A DNA stretch of 64,000 nucleotides, from the NCBI GenBank assembly GCA_009780695.1, contig WQZN01000003.1, positions 186,001-250,000 of the forward strand. Reading direction: 5' to 3'. A program made the position numbers and the translations under genes. The notes beneath the pieces are model-generated. The model had not been told where the DNA came from. It saw nothing but the letters and a program-made list of their open reading frames with translations, and did no database searches. The DNA is from Microbacteriaceae bacterium. Lineage in GTDB: Bacteria; Actinomycetota; Actinomycetes; Actinomycetales; Microbacteriaceae. Shown here piece after piece: positions 16,768 through 25,191 of this stretch (the first letter of the stretch is position 1; every line of letters starts with the position of its first letter).

Positions 16768-18580
16768 GCTGGTGAAGAGGGTCGTCGGCGGCGGGCTGCG
16801 GCGCGTCGAGCGGCTGCCGCGCCCCCTCAAGGGCGCCGTGCACAGGGCGAGCTACTCGCTCAACACGCGCGGCCTCGAAGAGAACCCCGAGTGGCGGCGC
16901 TGGACGGCGGCGAACGCGCGGCCGGTGACCATCGTCATCCCCAGCTACAACGACGTCGAGCTGCTGAGCCACTGCCTCGCGAGCATCGAGCGCACGGCAT
17001 CCCACCTCGACTATCACGTCATCGTGGTCGACGACTACGCACAGGAAGCCAACCGCGAGCGGCTCAGGGCGCTCGAGAGCGAGCGCGTCTCGCTGATCCT
17101 GAAGCCCGAGCGCGAGGGCTTCGCGATCGCCGTGAACACGGGCATGCGCGCCGTGCCCGCCGACCGCGACATCGTCGTGCTGAACAGCGACATCGTGACG
17201 CTGCCCGGCTGGCTCGACGCGCTCATGGGCAGCGCCTACGCGATCGACCCGAAGATCGGCATGGTCTCGGGGCGGCTCGTCTACCCGCACGGGCGCATTC
17301 AGTACGGCGGCACCTACTACGCGCGCGTGCTCGCGCCGCAGTGGTTCGGGCACCTGTTCGTGAACCGCAGCCCGCGCGACCCGGTGACGCGGGTGGCGGG
17401 CTACAACCGCTCGATCTCGGGTGCGTGCACGTATGTCACGCGCGCGGCCTACGACCGCGTCGGCGGCCTGCACGAGGACTACTGGCTCGGCTTCGAGGAC
17501 GTCGACTGGGGCCTCACCGCGTGGCAGGCGGGCGTGCGCTGCTACTACCAGCCCGACGCGATGGCGATCCACCACGAGTCCGCGAGCCGCGGCTACAGCC
17601 AGGGCCCGCGCGAGCTCGCCTCGATGCGCCTGTTCTGGCGCCGCTGGGAGCCGCAGTTCCTGACCCGCGAGCTCGCGGCGCCGTTCGAGGTCGACTTCGT
17701 CGTCTCGGATCGGGCGGATGTCGTGCAGCGCCGCCACGTCGACGTGCTCGCCGAGCGGCTGCGCGGCGCGGGCACCGGGGCCCGCGTGCACGAGGTCGCG
17801 GCGGATGCCGTCGACGAGACGCTCGTCGCCGAGCTCGAGGGGCGCGAGAGCGTGAAGGTGTGCTGCGACTCGGGCGCGCAGACGACGACCTGGCTCGCGA
17901 GCCTCGAGCACGGCAAGCCGGTCTACCTGCTGCCGGGCGTCGAGCGTGCGCAGTTCGGCAGGCGGGCGCCCGAGCGCGCGCCGGTGATCGCCGGCTACCG
18001 CCCCGAATACGACTACATCGCCCCCGACCGCCACACGGCGCGCACCGTGAGCCGGCTGAGCGCGTGGGAGGTGCAGCACCGCGTCGTGCCCGTGCTCGCC
18101 CCCGCGGTCGCGGTCGTCGAGGCCGCCGCCGACGCGCCGATCGTCGTGCTGGGCGGGCGTGACGAGGAGGTGGCGCGCGTGGCATCCCTCGCCGAGAAGC
18201 ACGGCCGCACGCTCGTGCGCCTCGGCGACCCGCGGCACAGCGTGGCGGCCCTCGACGCGCTCGCGTCGGCCGCGCCCGTCGCGGTCGTGTCGTTCCTGGC
18301 GGATGTCACGAGCGCCGTACCCCTGCTGGCGATGTCCCGCGGGGCGGTGTTCCTCGGCCCGGTCTCGGACCAGACCAAGTTCGAGGTGCTCGACGGCTAC
18401 AACGCGCTCACCTTCGACACGGCCACCGGCCCGGCTGTCGCGCTCGAGAGCGTGCTCGCCGACCCGCAGGTCGCGGCGGAGCTCGCCGCCAACGGCCGCA
18501 GCACGGCGGAGCGTCTCTACGACCGCGGCCTCGCCGACCTGGTCGCGGCGCTCACGCAGACCGCGCGCACCGCGGTCTGA
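16751..18580 (+). CDS. Large two-domain glycosyltransferase (GT2 plus Rossmann-like C-terminal region)
   Basis: A 609-aa protein. Residues about 55-310 are a GT2 domain: VTIVIPSYNDVELL, IVVDDY, EGFAIAVNTGMR, VLNSDIVTLPGWL and YWLGFEDVDWGLTAW with the base region MAIHHES. Residues about 325-609 look like a GT-B-type lobe (VDFVVSDRADVVQRR, SVKVCCDSGAQTTTWL, YDYIAPDRHTARTVSRL), so the protein may carry two glycosyltransferase activities or a degenerate partner domain. The start overlaps the upstream gene by 17 bp. Such double enzymes commonly assemble repeating units or linkage regions of wall glycans. Confidence 0.83.
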   Translation: MATPDELVKRVVGGGLRRVERLPRPLKGAVHRASYSLNTRGLEENPEWRRWTAANARPVTIVIPSYNDVELLSHCLASIERTASHLDYHVIVVDDYAQEANRERLRALESERVSLILKPEREGFAIAVNTGMRAVPADRDIVVLNSDIVTLPGWLDALMGSAYAIDPKIGMVSGRLVYPHGRIQYGGTYYARVLAPQWFGHLFVNRSPRDPVTRVAGYNRSISGACTYVTRAAYDRVGGLHEDYWLGFEDVDWGLTAWQAGVRCYYQPDAMAIHHESASRGYSQGPRELASMRLFWRRWEPQFLTRELAAPFEVDFVVSDRADVVQRRHVDVLAERLRGAGTGARVHEVAADAVDETLVAELEGRESVKVCCDSGAQTTTWLASLEHGKPVYLLPGVERAQFGRRAPERAPVIAGYRPEYDYIAPDRHTARTVSRLSAWEVQHRVVPVLAPAVAVVEAAADAPIVVLGGRDEEVARVASLAEKHGRTLVRLGDPRHSVAALDALASAAPVAVVSFLADVTSAVPLLAMSRGAVFLGPVSDQTKFEVLDGYNALTFDTATGPAVALESVLADPQVAAELAANGRSTAERLYDRGLADLVAALTQTARTAV

Positions 18581-18628
18581 GGCGGGGCGCCAACCGCCGC
18601 CGCCCCGGCCCCGCCGGGACCCCGCCGA

Positions 18629-18634
18629 TAGACT
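18629..18634 (+). promoter_or_regulatory. -10-like box, leaderless type
   Basis: TAGACT ends 7 nt before ATG 18642 and no ribosome site intervenes. Confidence 0.45.
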
Positions 18635-18641
18635 CGGGCAT

Positions 18642-20069
18642 ATGCCAGCGCCCGCCTCCGACGCCCGCCCGACCGGACCCGCCGCGCCCCGCGTGCTGAT
18701 CATCACGGGCGACCCGATCGGCACCAAGATGGCCGGCCCCGCGATCCGCGCCTTCAACATGGCCGAGGCGCTGAGCGGCGTGGGCACCGTGACGCTGGCA
18801 TCCTTCGGCGGCATCGAGGCGGGCTACACGGCGCCGTTCCCGCTCACGCTCGAGCACGTGCGCCTCGGCGACCAGGCGCACATGCGGCGTCTCGAGCAGG
18901 CGGCCGACGTCATCGTCTTCCAGGGCCTCGCGATGGCGCTCTTCGAGGCGATCGAGAAGACGTCGAAGATCGTCGTCGCCGACATCTACGACCCCATGCA
19001 CCTCGAGCAGCTCGAGCAAGCGAAGAGGCAGGGCGAGGACGCCTGGACCCGTGCCGTCTCCGACGCCACCCACGTGCTCAACCAGCAGCTCGCGCGCGGC
19101 GACTTCTTCCTCGCGGCATCCGAGCGCCAGCGCCACCTCTTCATCGGCCAGCTCGCCGCCCTCGGCCGCATCAACCCGCTCAACTACAAGGGCAACCCCG
19201 ACCTGTCGAAGCTCATCGCGACCGTGCCGTTCGGACTGTCGAGCGAGCCGCCCGTGCACGAGAAGCAGGTGCTCAAGGGCGTGCTGCCCGGCATCGGCGC
19301 CGACGACAAGGTGCTGCTCTGGTCGGGCGGCCTCTACAACTGGTTCGACCCGCACACGCTGATCCGCGCCGTCGCGCAGGTCGCCGAGCGGCACCCCGAC
19401 GTCAAGCTGTTCTTCCAGGGCACGAAGCACCCGCACCCGGGCGTGCCCGAGATGGAGATCGTCTCGACCTCGCGCGCGCTCGCCGCCGAGCTCGGCGTCA
19501 TCGATGCCAACGTCTTCTTCAACGCGTCGTGGGTCGACTACGCCGATCGGCAGAACTACCTGCTCGAGGCGGATGCCGGCGTGAGCACCCACTACGAGCA
19601 CATCGAGACCACGTTCTCGTTCCGCACCCGCATCCTCGACTACCTCTGGGCCGGGCTGCCGATGGTGGTCACCGCGGGCGACCACTTCGCCGAGCTCGTC
19701 GAGCGCGAGCAGCTCGGCGCGGTCGTCGCCGCCGAGGACGTCGACGGCCTCGCCGCCGCGCTCGAGAAGGTGCTCTACGACGCCGAGTTCGCCGCGACCG
19801 CGCGCGCGAACGTGGCGCGGGTCGCCGAGCGCTTCCGCTGGCAGACCGTGCTGCGGCCGCTCGTGGACTTCGTGGCGGATGCCCGGCACGCCCCCGACCT
19901 CGCCGCGGGGGGCGGGCTCGCCGCCGGTCGCCCCGGCGGGGCATCCCCGGTCGTCTCCGTGCACAAGCGCGGCCTGCGCCACGACCTCGCCCGCGTCGTG
20001 CACTACGTGCGCAACGGCGGCGTGCGCGTGGTCGCGCAGAAGGTGCGCGCCCGGTTCGGTCGCGGCTGA
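18642..20069 (+). CDS. GT-B (group 1) glycosyltransferase
   Basis: A 475-aa protein of the GT-B fold. The N-lobe starts VLIITGDPIGTKMAGPAIRA, whose GTKMAGPA loop is typical of group-1 transferases; the C-lobe has LLWSGGLYNWFDPHTLIRA, FFQGTKHPHPGV and YADRQNYLLEADAGVSTHYE, followed by RTRILDYLWAGLPMV, the donor-binding EX7E-like region. The last 60 residues are basic and may peripherally bind membrane. It probably transfers a residue onto the lipid-linked glycan in the cytoplasm; the donor is not readable. It starts at ATG 18642 with a leaderless-type box. It ends before the six-copy repeat cluster and a convergent gene. Confidence 0.85.
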   Translation: MPAPASDARPTGPAAPRVLIITGDPIGTKMAGPAIRAFNMAEALSGVGTVTLASFGGIEAGYTAPFPLTLEHVRLGDQAHMRRLEQAADVIVFQGLAMALFEAIEKTSKIVVADIYDPMHLEQLEQAKRQGEDAWTRAVSDATHVLNQQLARGDFFLAASERQRHLFIGQLAALGRINPLNYKGNPDLSKLIATVPFGLSSEPPVHEKQVLKGVLPGIGADDKVLLWSGGLYNWFDPHTLIRAVAQVAERHPDVKLFFQGTKHPHPGVPEMEIVSTSRALAAELGVIDANVFFNASWVDYADRQNYLLEADAGVSTHYEHIETTFSFRTRILDYLWAGLPMVVTAGDHFAELVEREQLGAVVAAEDVDGLAAALEKVLYDAEFAATARANVARVAERFRWQTVLRPLVDFVADARHAPDLAAGGGLAAGRPGGASPVVSVHKRGLRHDLARVVHYVRNGGVRVVAQKVRARFGRG

Positions 20070-20100
20070 GGCAGAGGCCGGCGGCCGGCCGGATGCCGTG

Positions 20101-20281
20101 CCGCAACTCACTGTTCGCGTGCCTTCGGGTCGTCGCCGCCGGGCCCACGGCCCCGCAACTCACGGTTCGCGTGCGTTGGGGGCGTCGCAGCTCGACGGCC
20201 GCCTGAACTCACCTCTCGCGTGAGTTCGGGCCCTTCCGGCTGAGCGGATACCGCTTCAACTCACCCCTCGGGTGCGTTCAG
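20101..20281. repeat. Four copies of a hairpin-forming intergenic repeat
   Basis: Copies lie near 20101-20128, 20152-20179, 20202-20230 and 20254-20281, all in the same orientation, in the 222-bp gap between two convergent stops. Each reads roughly CAACTCAC, seven bases, then GTGCGTTC or GTGAGTTC. The third copy is a perfect 8-bp stem (GAACTCAC/GTGAGTTC) with a 7-nt loop; the others have one or two mismatches. It matches the pair at 36204-36284. Confidence 0.85.
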
Positions 20282-20291
20282 CGCAGCGGCC

Positions 20292-21947
20292 TCAGAGCGC
20301 CGTGCCGACCTCGACGGCCTCGCCGTGCGCCGACAGCGCCGTCGCACGCGTGCCGCCCACGATGATCGCCAGCGCGCCCGCGAAGGCGACGGCTCCGATG
20401 GCCCACACAGTCAGCGGGCTCGGCACGATCACCGTCCACCACCAGGCGATGAAGTGGTCGAGATCGGCGCTCTGGCGCGGCGGCACCTGCACGTAGCGGG
20501 CCATGTTGGCGTAGAGCGCGGCCGCGTTCGACACGGCGAGCACCACGATGAGCACGACGCGCTGCGCCCTGCTGAACGACACGGCGCGCCCGATGACGGG
20601 CAGCGCGGCGATGCCGGCGAGCAGGATCAGCAGCGGCAGCAGGTACCGCGGCTGCACGTTGAGGCCGACGCGCTGACCCGAGCGCTGCAGTTCGTAGACC
20701 GGGATGACGACGAGGGCGCCGAACACCACGGCGAGGCTCACGGCCTTGCGACGGTCCATGGCACGCAGCCCGAAGAACACGACCGCGGCGAAGGCGAACA
20801 GGCCGACCGCGCCGACGACCGTCGGCATTGGGGTGTCGAGCCAGCCGAGCTGGCCGCTGCCGAGCGCGCCCGTCCACAGCCAGGACACGTCGAGCAGGTT
20901 GTGCACGAGCAGGTTCAGCCCGTGCTCGACGGGGGCCCCGACCGCGGGCGACGTGCCGACGACGACATCCGTCGCGGGTGCGGTGGCCGCAGCCGTGGCC
21001 GCGGGCGAGGCCGCGTGAGCCGTCGCCGTCGCCGTGGCCGTCGCATGCGCCGCGGCGGTGGCCGTCGCGGTCGAGGTCGCGCGGACCGTGGAGGTCACGC
21101 CCGTGATGACGTTGAGGCTCTGGCTCGACGAGACGAACGAGGCGATCGCCATCGCTCCGACCGTCACGGGCAGCCACAGGTTGCGCGGCCGCCAGAGCTC
21201 CCTGCCGAGGGCGAGGGCGAGGAAGAAGGCGACGGCGACGCCGAGCAGGCAGAACACGCCGCCGTCCGAGCGCGAGCCCGCGGCCATCAGGCCGCCGACC
21301 ACGGCGAGCACGCCGAGCCAGGTGCGCTTCCTGCCGGTGCCCTCGAAGAAGCCGAGCGCCGCGAGCCACGCGGTGCCGCAGCCGACGATGGTCCACCCGC
21401 TGGGGTTCGCCGAGGCGATGAGGAAGACCCCGAGGGGCAGCACGGTGACCGCCCAGGACATGACGAGCGGGAAGCGGCGCGGCGGCGGCAGCAGCCAGTA
21501 CAGCGCGACGCCGAGCGCGAGGAAGAGGGCGAGGTTGAAGAACCGCATGGCGAGCACGGATGCCACGATGTGCGTGCTCGATGCGAAGACCCCCATCACG
21601 GCGTAGAACACCGGCGGGTAGTTGTGATTCGCGTTCACCCGCGAGGTGACGGTCAGCTTCGTGTCCCACAGCCATTGGCACGAGCCGGTCTGATCGGCCT
21701 GGTAGGCGTAGCAGGCGATGTGCGAGAGCACGAACGGCGTCTCGCGCGTGCTCGCCGTCGGGCCGGCCTCGCACAGGCCCGGCCGATCGCCGAGGCCGCA
21801 CCACGCGCTGTTGAGGTGGAAGTCCTCGTCGGGCGATGACCCGATGGGCGAGGACAGCGCCCACGCGGCGAGAGCGACGAGCAGCAGCAGCGGCGCGAGC
21901 ACGTAGGCGCCCAGGCTCCGCCAACGACGGGGGAGGGCGGTCTTCAT
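20292..21947 (-). CDS. DUF2142 polytopic membrane protein
   Basis: A 551-aa protein. After the first membrane span comes SSPIGSSPDEDFHL, the signature acidic loop of DUF2142, comparable to catalytic Asp loops in GT-C enzymes, and then NANHNYPPVFYAVMG. About eleven membrane segments are visible. Residues about 280-325 carry an alternating Thr/Ala tract (TATATATAH) in the extracytoplasmic loop. The start ATG 21947 is chosen because the upstream extension enters the divergent gene. The family is found in polysaccharide clusters and is suspected to transfer sugars from polyprenyl carriers, but no reaction is proven. It is divergent from a polyprenyl-phosphate-type glycosyltransferase gene. Confidence 0.85.
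   Translation of the reverse strand: MKTALPRRWRSLGAYVLAPLLLLVALAAWALSSPIGSSPDEDFHLNSAWCGLGDRPGLCEAGPTASTRETPFVLSHIACYAYQADQTGSCQWLWDTKLTVTSRVNANHNYPPVFYAVMGVFASSTHIVASVLAMRFFNLALFLALGVALYWLLPPPRRFPLVMSWAVTVLPLGVFLIASANPSGWTIVGCGTAWLAALGFFEGTGRKRTWLGVLAVVGGLMAAGSRSDGGVFCLLGVAVAFFLALALGRELWRPRNLWLPVTVGAMAIASFVSSSQSLNVITGVTSTVRATSTATATAAAHATATATATAHAASPAATAAATAPATDVVVGTSPAVGAPVEHGLNLLVHNLLDVSWLWTGALGSGQLGWLDTPMPTVVGAVGLFAFAAVVFFGLRAMDRRKAVSLAVVFGALVVIPVYELQRSGQRVGLNVQPRYLLPLLILLAGIAALPVIGRAVSFSRAQRVVLIVVLAVSNAAALYANMARYVQVPPRQSADLDHFIAWWWTVIVPSPLTVWAIGAVAFAGALAIIVGGTRATALSAHGEAVEVGTAL
20965..21090 (-). repeat. Thr/Ala dipeptide coding repeat in the DUF2142 gene
   Basis: Hexameric GTCGCC/GTGGCC-type repeats encode alternating Thr-Ala in an extracytoplasmic loop, like the linker of the CWB2 protein at 11432. 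Confidence 0.65.
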
Positions 21948-21990
21948 GTGGGGCGGAACCTCGGGTGTCTTCTGTTCAGGGGCGTGCGGC

Positions 21991-22725
21991 GTGAGGTCAA
22001 CTGTAACGGGCCGCGGATACACTCTCTGGGCGAAGGAGAGTCTTATCAGCACCCCAGCAGAAGAACACACCTGGCTGGTCGTGCCGCTGTTCAACGAGGC
22101 AGCGGTCATCGCCACCGTCATCGACAACGCTCTCTCGGTATTCCCCCACATCGTGTGCGTCGACGACGGCTCGAGCGACGACTCGGCTGCGCGTGCGCGC
22201 GCCGCCGGCGCCGTGCTCGTGCGGCATCCGATCAATCTCGGCCAGGGCGCCGCCCTGCAGACCGGCATCGACTACGCCGTCGCCCAGCCGAGCTGCGACT
22301 ACGTCGTCACGTTCGACGCCGACGGCCAGCACCTCGTCACCGACGCGCAGGCCATGGTGGCGCGCCTCGTGTCCGAGCCGCTCGACGTCGTGCTCGGCTC
22401 GCGCTTCCTCGACGACCGCACCCAGATCGGCTGGCTCAAGCGCCTCGTGCTGCGTACGGCCGTGCTCTTCCAGCGCGCGAGCGCCGGCATCGAGCTCACC
22501 GACGCCCACAACGGGCTGCGCGCCTTCACGCGTGCCGCGGCCGCATCCATCGAGATCAGCCAGAACCGCATGGCCCACGCATCGCAGATCGTCAGCGAGA
22601 TCGCGAAGAAGAAGCTGCGCTACGCCGAGCAGCCGGTGCACGTGGTCTACACCGACTACTCGCGGGCCAAGGGCCAGTCGCTGTGGAACTCGATCAACAT
22701 CCTCGTCGACCTGTTCCTGAACTGA
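21991..22725 (+). CDS. Family 2 glycosyltransferase, polyprenyl-phosphate type
   Basis: A 244-aa protein if GTG 21991 is used. The core begins WLVVPLFNEAAVIATVIDNAL, with VCVDDGSSDDSA, GQGAALQTGIDYA and TFDADGQH (the DXD site), as in dolichyl/polyprenyl-phosphate sugar transferases. Conserved residues end at SLWNSINILVDL, and there are no long membrane tails. The start is uncertain: a strong GAAGGAG at 22031-22037 is followed seven bases later by ATC 22045, not by a normal start codon, and TACACT sits just before. With DUF2304 directly downstream (7 bp), it forms a known two-gene pairing in glycan clusters, probably making a polyprenyl-P-sugar. Confidence 0.85.
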   Translation: MRSTVTGRGYTLWAKESLISTPAEEHTWLVVPLFNEAAVIATVIDNALSVFPHIVCVDDGSSDDSAARARAAGAVLVRHPINLGQGAALQTGIDYAVAQPSCDYVVTFDADGQHLVTDAQAMVARLVSEPLDVVLGSRFLDDRTQIGWLKRLVLRTAVLFQRASAGIELTDAHNGLRAFTRAAAASIEISQNRMAHASQIVSEIAKKKLRYAEQPVHVVYTDYSRAKGQSLWNSINILVDLFLN

Positions 22726-22732
22726 GGCAGCC

Positions 22733-23137
22733 ATGGAAAGCCAGCTCGTGATCAAGGTGATCCTCATCGCCGCGTTCGCCGCCTTCGCGGTGTTCCTCAT
22801 GCTGCCCGGCCGCGGCGCGCGCCACCTCGCGATCCGCCGGCTGACCATGGTCGTCGTCCTCGCGCTGACGGTCTTCGCCGTGATCTTCCCCAACATGCTC
22901 AACGACGTCGCGCACGCGGTCGGGGTCGGCCGCGGTGCGGACCTGCTGCTGTACGGCCTGATCGTCGTGTTCCTCGGCAACACGCTGCTGCAGCAGCGCC
23001 GCAGCAGGCATATCGAGCGCGAGATCACGCTGCTCGCGCGCCGTCTGGCGATCGCCGAGGCCGAGCTGCCGGATGCCTCGGCCGGGGCATCCCGCACCCC
23101 CACGGCGACGCCGCCCGCCGCGGGCACGGCAGACTAG
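22733..23137 (+). CDS. DUF2304 small membrane protein
   Basis: A 134-aa protein with three predicted membrane helices (residues about 5-23, 38-56, 68-85) and a cytoplasmic coiled-coil-like tail starting QQRRSRHIEREITLLARRLA. The Pro/Thr/Ala-rich end is disordered. This matches DUF2304, a family almost always next to a polyprenyl-phosphate glycosyltransferase, as here. A role as membrane partner or scaffold of that enzyme is inferred. It begins 7 bp after the glycosyltransferase stop. Confidence 0.85.
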   Translation: MESQLVIKVILIAAFAAFAVFLMLPGRGARHLAIRRLTMVVVLALTVFAVIFPNMLNDVAHAVGVGRGADLLLYGLIVVFLGNTLLQQRRSRHIEREITLLARRLAIAEAELPDASAGASRTPTATPPAAGTAD

Positions 23138-23142
23138 AGGGC

Positions 23143-24117
23143 ATGCGCGTTCTCGTCACCGGCGGAGCCGGCTACATCGGCTCCCACGTGGTGACGGCGC
23201 TGCACGCTGCGGGCCACGACGTGCTCGTGGTCGACGACCTGCTGCGGCGGCACGTCGACGCCGTCGACGGCGCGCCCGTGGTGCGGCTGCACCTCGCAGA
23301 GGACGCCGCGGCCGAGCGCCTCGCCGCGCTCATGACCGAGCATCGCACCGACGCCGTCATGCATTTCGCCGCGCGCAAGCAGGTCGGCGAGTCGGTCGCG
23401 CGGCCGGCCTGGTACTACCGCGAGAACATCGGGGGGCTCGCCAACCTGCTGCTGGGAATGGAGCAGGCGGCCGTGACGCGGCTCGTGTTCTCGAGCTCGG
23501 CCGCCGTGTACGGCGCGGTGGAGGGTGCGGCGATCGGCGAGGACGTCGAGCCGCGACCGACCAACCCCTACGGCGAGACCAAGCTGTTCGGCGAGAAGCT
23601 CATCGCCGCCGCGGCCGAGGGCTTCGGCCTGCGCGCGGTCAGCCTGCGCTACTTCAACGTCGCGGGTGCGGCGACACCGGAACTCGGCGACAGCGCGGCG
23701 CTCAACCTCATCCCGATGGTCTTCGACCGCATCGAGGCGGGCGAGGCGCCGCGCATCTTCGGCGACGACTACCCGACGCCCGACGGCACCTGCGTGCGCG
23801 ACTACATCCACGTCGCCGATCTCGCCGACGCGCACACGGCGGCGCTCGCGGGGTTGCAGACGGCGGCGCCGGGCAACACGGTGTTCAACGTCGGCACCGG
23901 CATCGGCACGAGCGTGCGCCAGATGATCGAGCGGGTGCTCGCGATCGTGGGCTCCGACCTCGAGCCCGTCGTCGAGGGCCGGCGCCCGGGCGATGCGGCC
24001 TACGCCGTCGCCTCGCCCGCGCGCATCGCCGCGGCGATCGGCTGGCGGGCGCAGCACACGGTCGACGAGATGATCGCGTCGGCCTGGGCGGCGCGGCTCG
24101 CGCGCATCGAGCCGTGA
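23143..24117 (+). CDS. galE: GalE-type UDP-glucose 4-epimerase
   Basis: A 324-aa extended SDR. GGAGYIG at 7-13 binds NAD, FSSSAAVYG holds the catalytic Ser at 118-119, and Y143xxxK147 in NPYGETK completes the triad. RYFNVAGA and PDGTCVRDYIHVADLADAH are GalE hallmarks. It supplies UDP-Gal or UDP-GalNAc for the surrounding glycosyltransferases. It is slightly shorter than the usual 330-340 residues. The gene starts 5 bp after DUF2304, and its stop overlaps the next start (GTGA). Confidence 0.92.
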   Translation: MRVLVTGGAGYIGSHVVTALHAAGHDVLVVDDLLRRHVDAVDGAPVVRLHLAEDAAAERLAALMTEHRTDAVMHFAARKQVGESVARPAWYYRENIGGLANLLLGMEQAAVTRLVFSSSAAVYGAVEGAAIGEDVEPRPTNPYGETKLFGEKLIAAAAEGFGLRAVSLRYFNVAGAATPELGDSAALNLIPMVFDRIEAGEAPRIFGDDYPTPDGTCVRDYIHVADLADAHTAALAGLQTAAPGNTVFNVGTGIGTSVRQMIERVLAIVGSDLEPVVEGRRPGDAAYAVASPARIAAAIGWRAQHTVDEMIASAWAARLARIEP

Positions 24118-25097
24118 GCGACGTGTCCGCGCCGAGCGTCTCGGTCGCCCTCTGCACGCGCAACGGCGCCGCCTACCTGCGCGAGCAGCTGGCGAGCGTC
24201 TTCGCCCAGACCGTGCCCGTCGCCGAGCTCGTGCTGTCCGACGACGACTCGGGCGACGAATCGGTGGCGATCGTGCGGGATGCCGCGGCCGCGGCATCCG
24301 TCACCCTCACGGTCCTCGAGAACCGTCCGCCGCTCGGCGTGACCAAGAACTTCGAGCAGGCGGTGCGGCAGGCCCGCGGCGAGTTCGTGGCGCTCGCCGA
24401 CCAGGACGACGTGTGGCACCCCGACAAGCTCGCGCGCGCGCTGGCCGTCTTCGACGACCCGGCCGCGTTGCTCGTGCACACAGATGCCCGGCTCGTCGGC
24501 CCCGACGGCGCGACCCTCGGCGCGACGCTCTTCGACCACCTCGAGGTGAGCGGGCAGGAGCTGCTGCTCGAGGAATCCGGCCGCGGTTTCGACGCCGTGT
24601 TGCGCCGCAACCTCGCCACCGGGGCGACCGTCGTCTTCCGCCGTTCGCTGCTCGAGCGCGCGCTGCCGTTCCCGACCTCGTGGGTGCACGACGAGTGGCT
24701 CGCCGCCGTGGCCGCGGCGTACGGCGGCCTGCGGGTGCTGCGCGAGCCCACGGTCGACTACCGCCAGCACGGCGCCAACGAGATCGGCGTCGCGGCGCCG
24801 AGCCTGCGCAACAAGGTCGCGCGCGTGGCCCGTGAGCCGCGCGGCGATCGCAACCGCGTGCTCGGCGAGAAGTTCACCGAGCTCGCGGCCCGTCTCGCCG
24901 CGCTCGACGGGCTGCCGGCCGACGTGACGGCCGCGGCGAACGACAAGGCCGAGTTCGAGCGGCGGCGTGCGGGGATGTCGCGCATCAGGGCGCTGCGTCT
25001 GGCATCCGTCGCCCGCCTCGCCGCCTCGGGCGCCTACCCGCGCTTCGCGAGCCAGGGGCTGCTCGACATCGCGCGCGACCTGCTGCAGCCGGCCTGA
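24114..25097 (+). CDS. Family 2 glycosyltransferase
   Basis: A 327-aa protein starting at GTG 24114, overlapping galE by 4 bp. GT-A signatures: VSVALCTRNGAAYLREQLAS, LVLSDDDSGDES, LGVTKNFEQA and FVALADQDDVWHPDKL (DQDD metal site). WVHDEWLAAVAA supplies the putative base region, and VDYRQHG is typical of rhamnosyl- or galactosyltransferases of the WcaA/RfbF-like type. The C-terminal 90 residues are helical. It is the last gene of the 21991-25097 unit. The donor is not determinable, although coupling to galE suggests a galactose-type donor. Confidence 0.87.
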   Translation: MSDVSAPSVSVALCTRNGAAYLREQLASVFAQTVPVAELVLSDDDSGDESVAIVRDAAAAASVTLTVLENRPPLGVTKNFEQAVRQARGEFVALADQDDVWHPDKLARALAVFDDPAALLVHTDARLVGPDGATLGATLFDHLEVSGQELLLEESGRGFDAVLRRNLATGATVVFRRSLLERALPFPTSWVHDEWLAAVAAAYGGLRVLREPTVDYRQHGANEIGVAAPSLRNKVARVAREPRGDRNRVLGEKFTELAARLAALDGLPADVTAAANDKAEFERRRAGMSRIRALRLASVARLAASGAYPRFASQGLLDIARDLLQPA

Positions 25098-25191
25098 TCG
25101 CGCGCCCCGAACCCCCGCGGACGCTTTGCGCGCCGGACCCCGGCGCGTCGCGCCCGCTGTACGGGGTGGCGCGTCGGATCGCATCCGCCGG

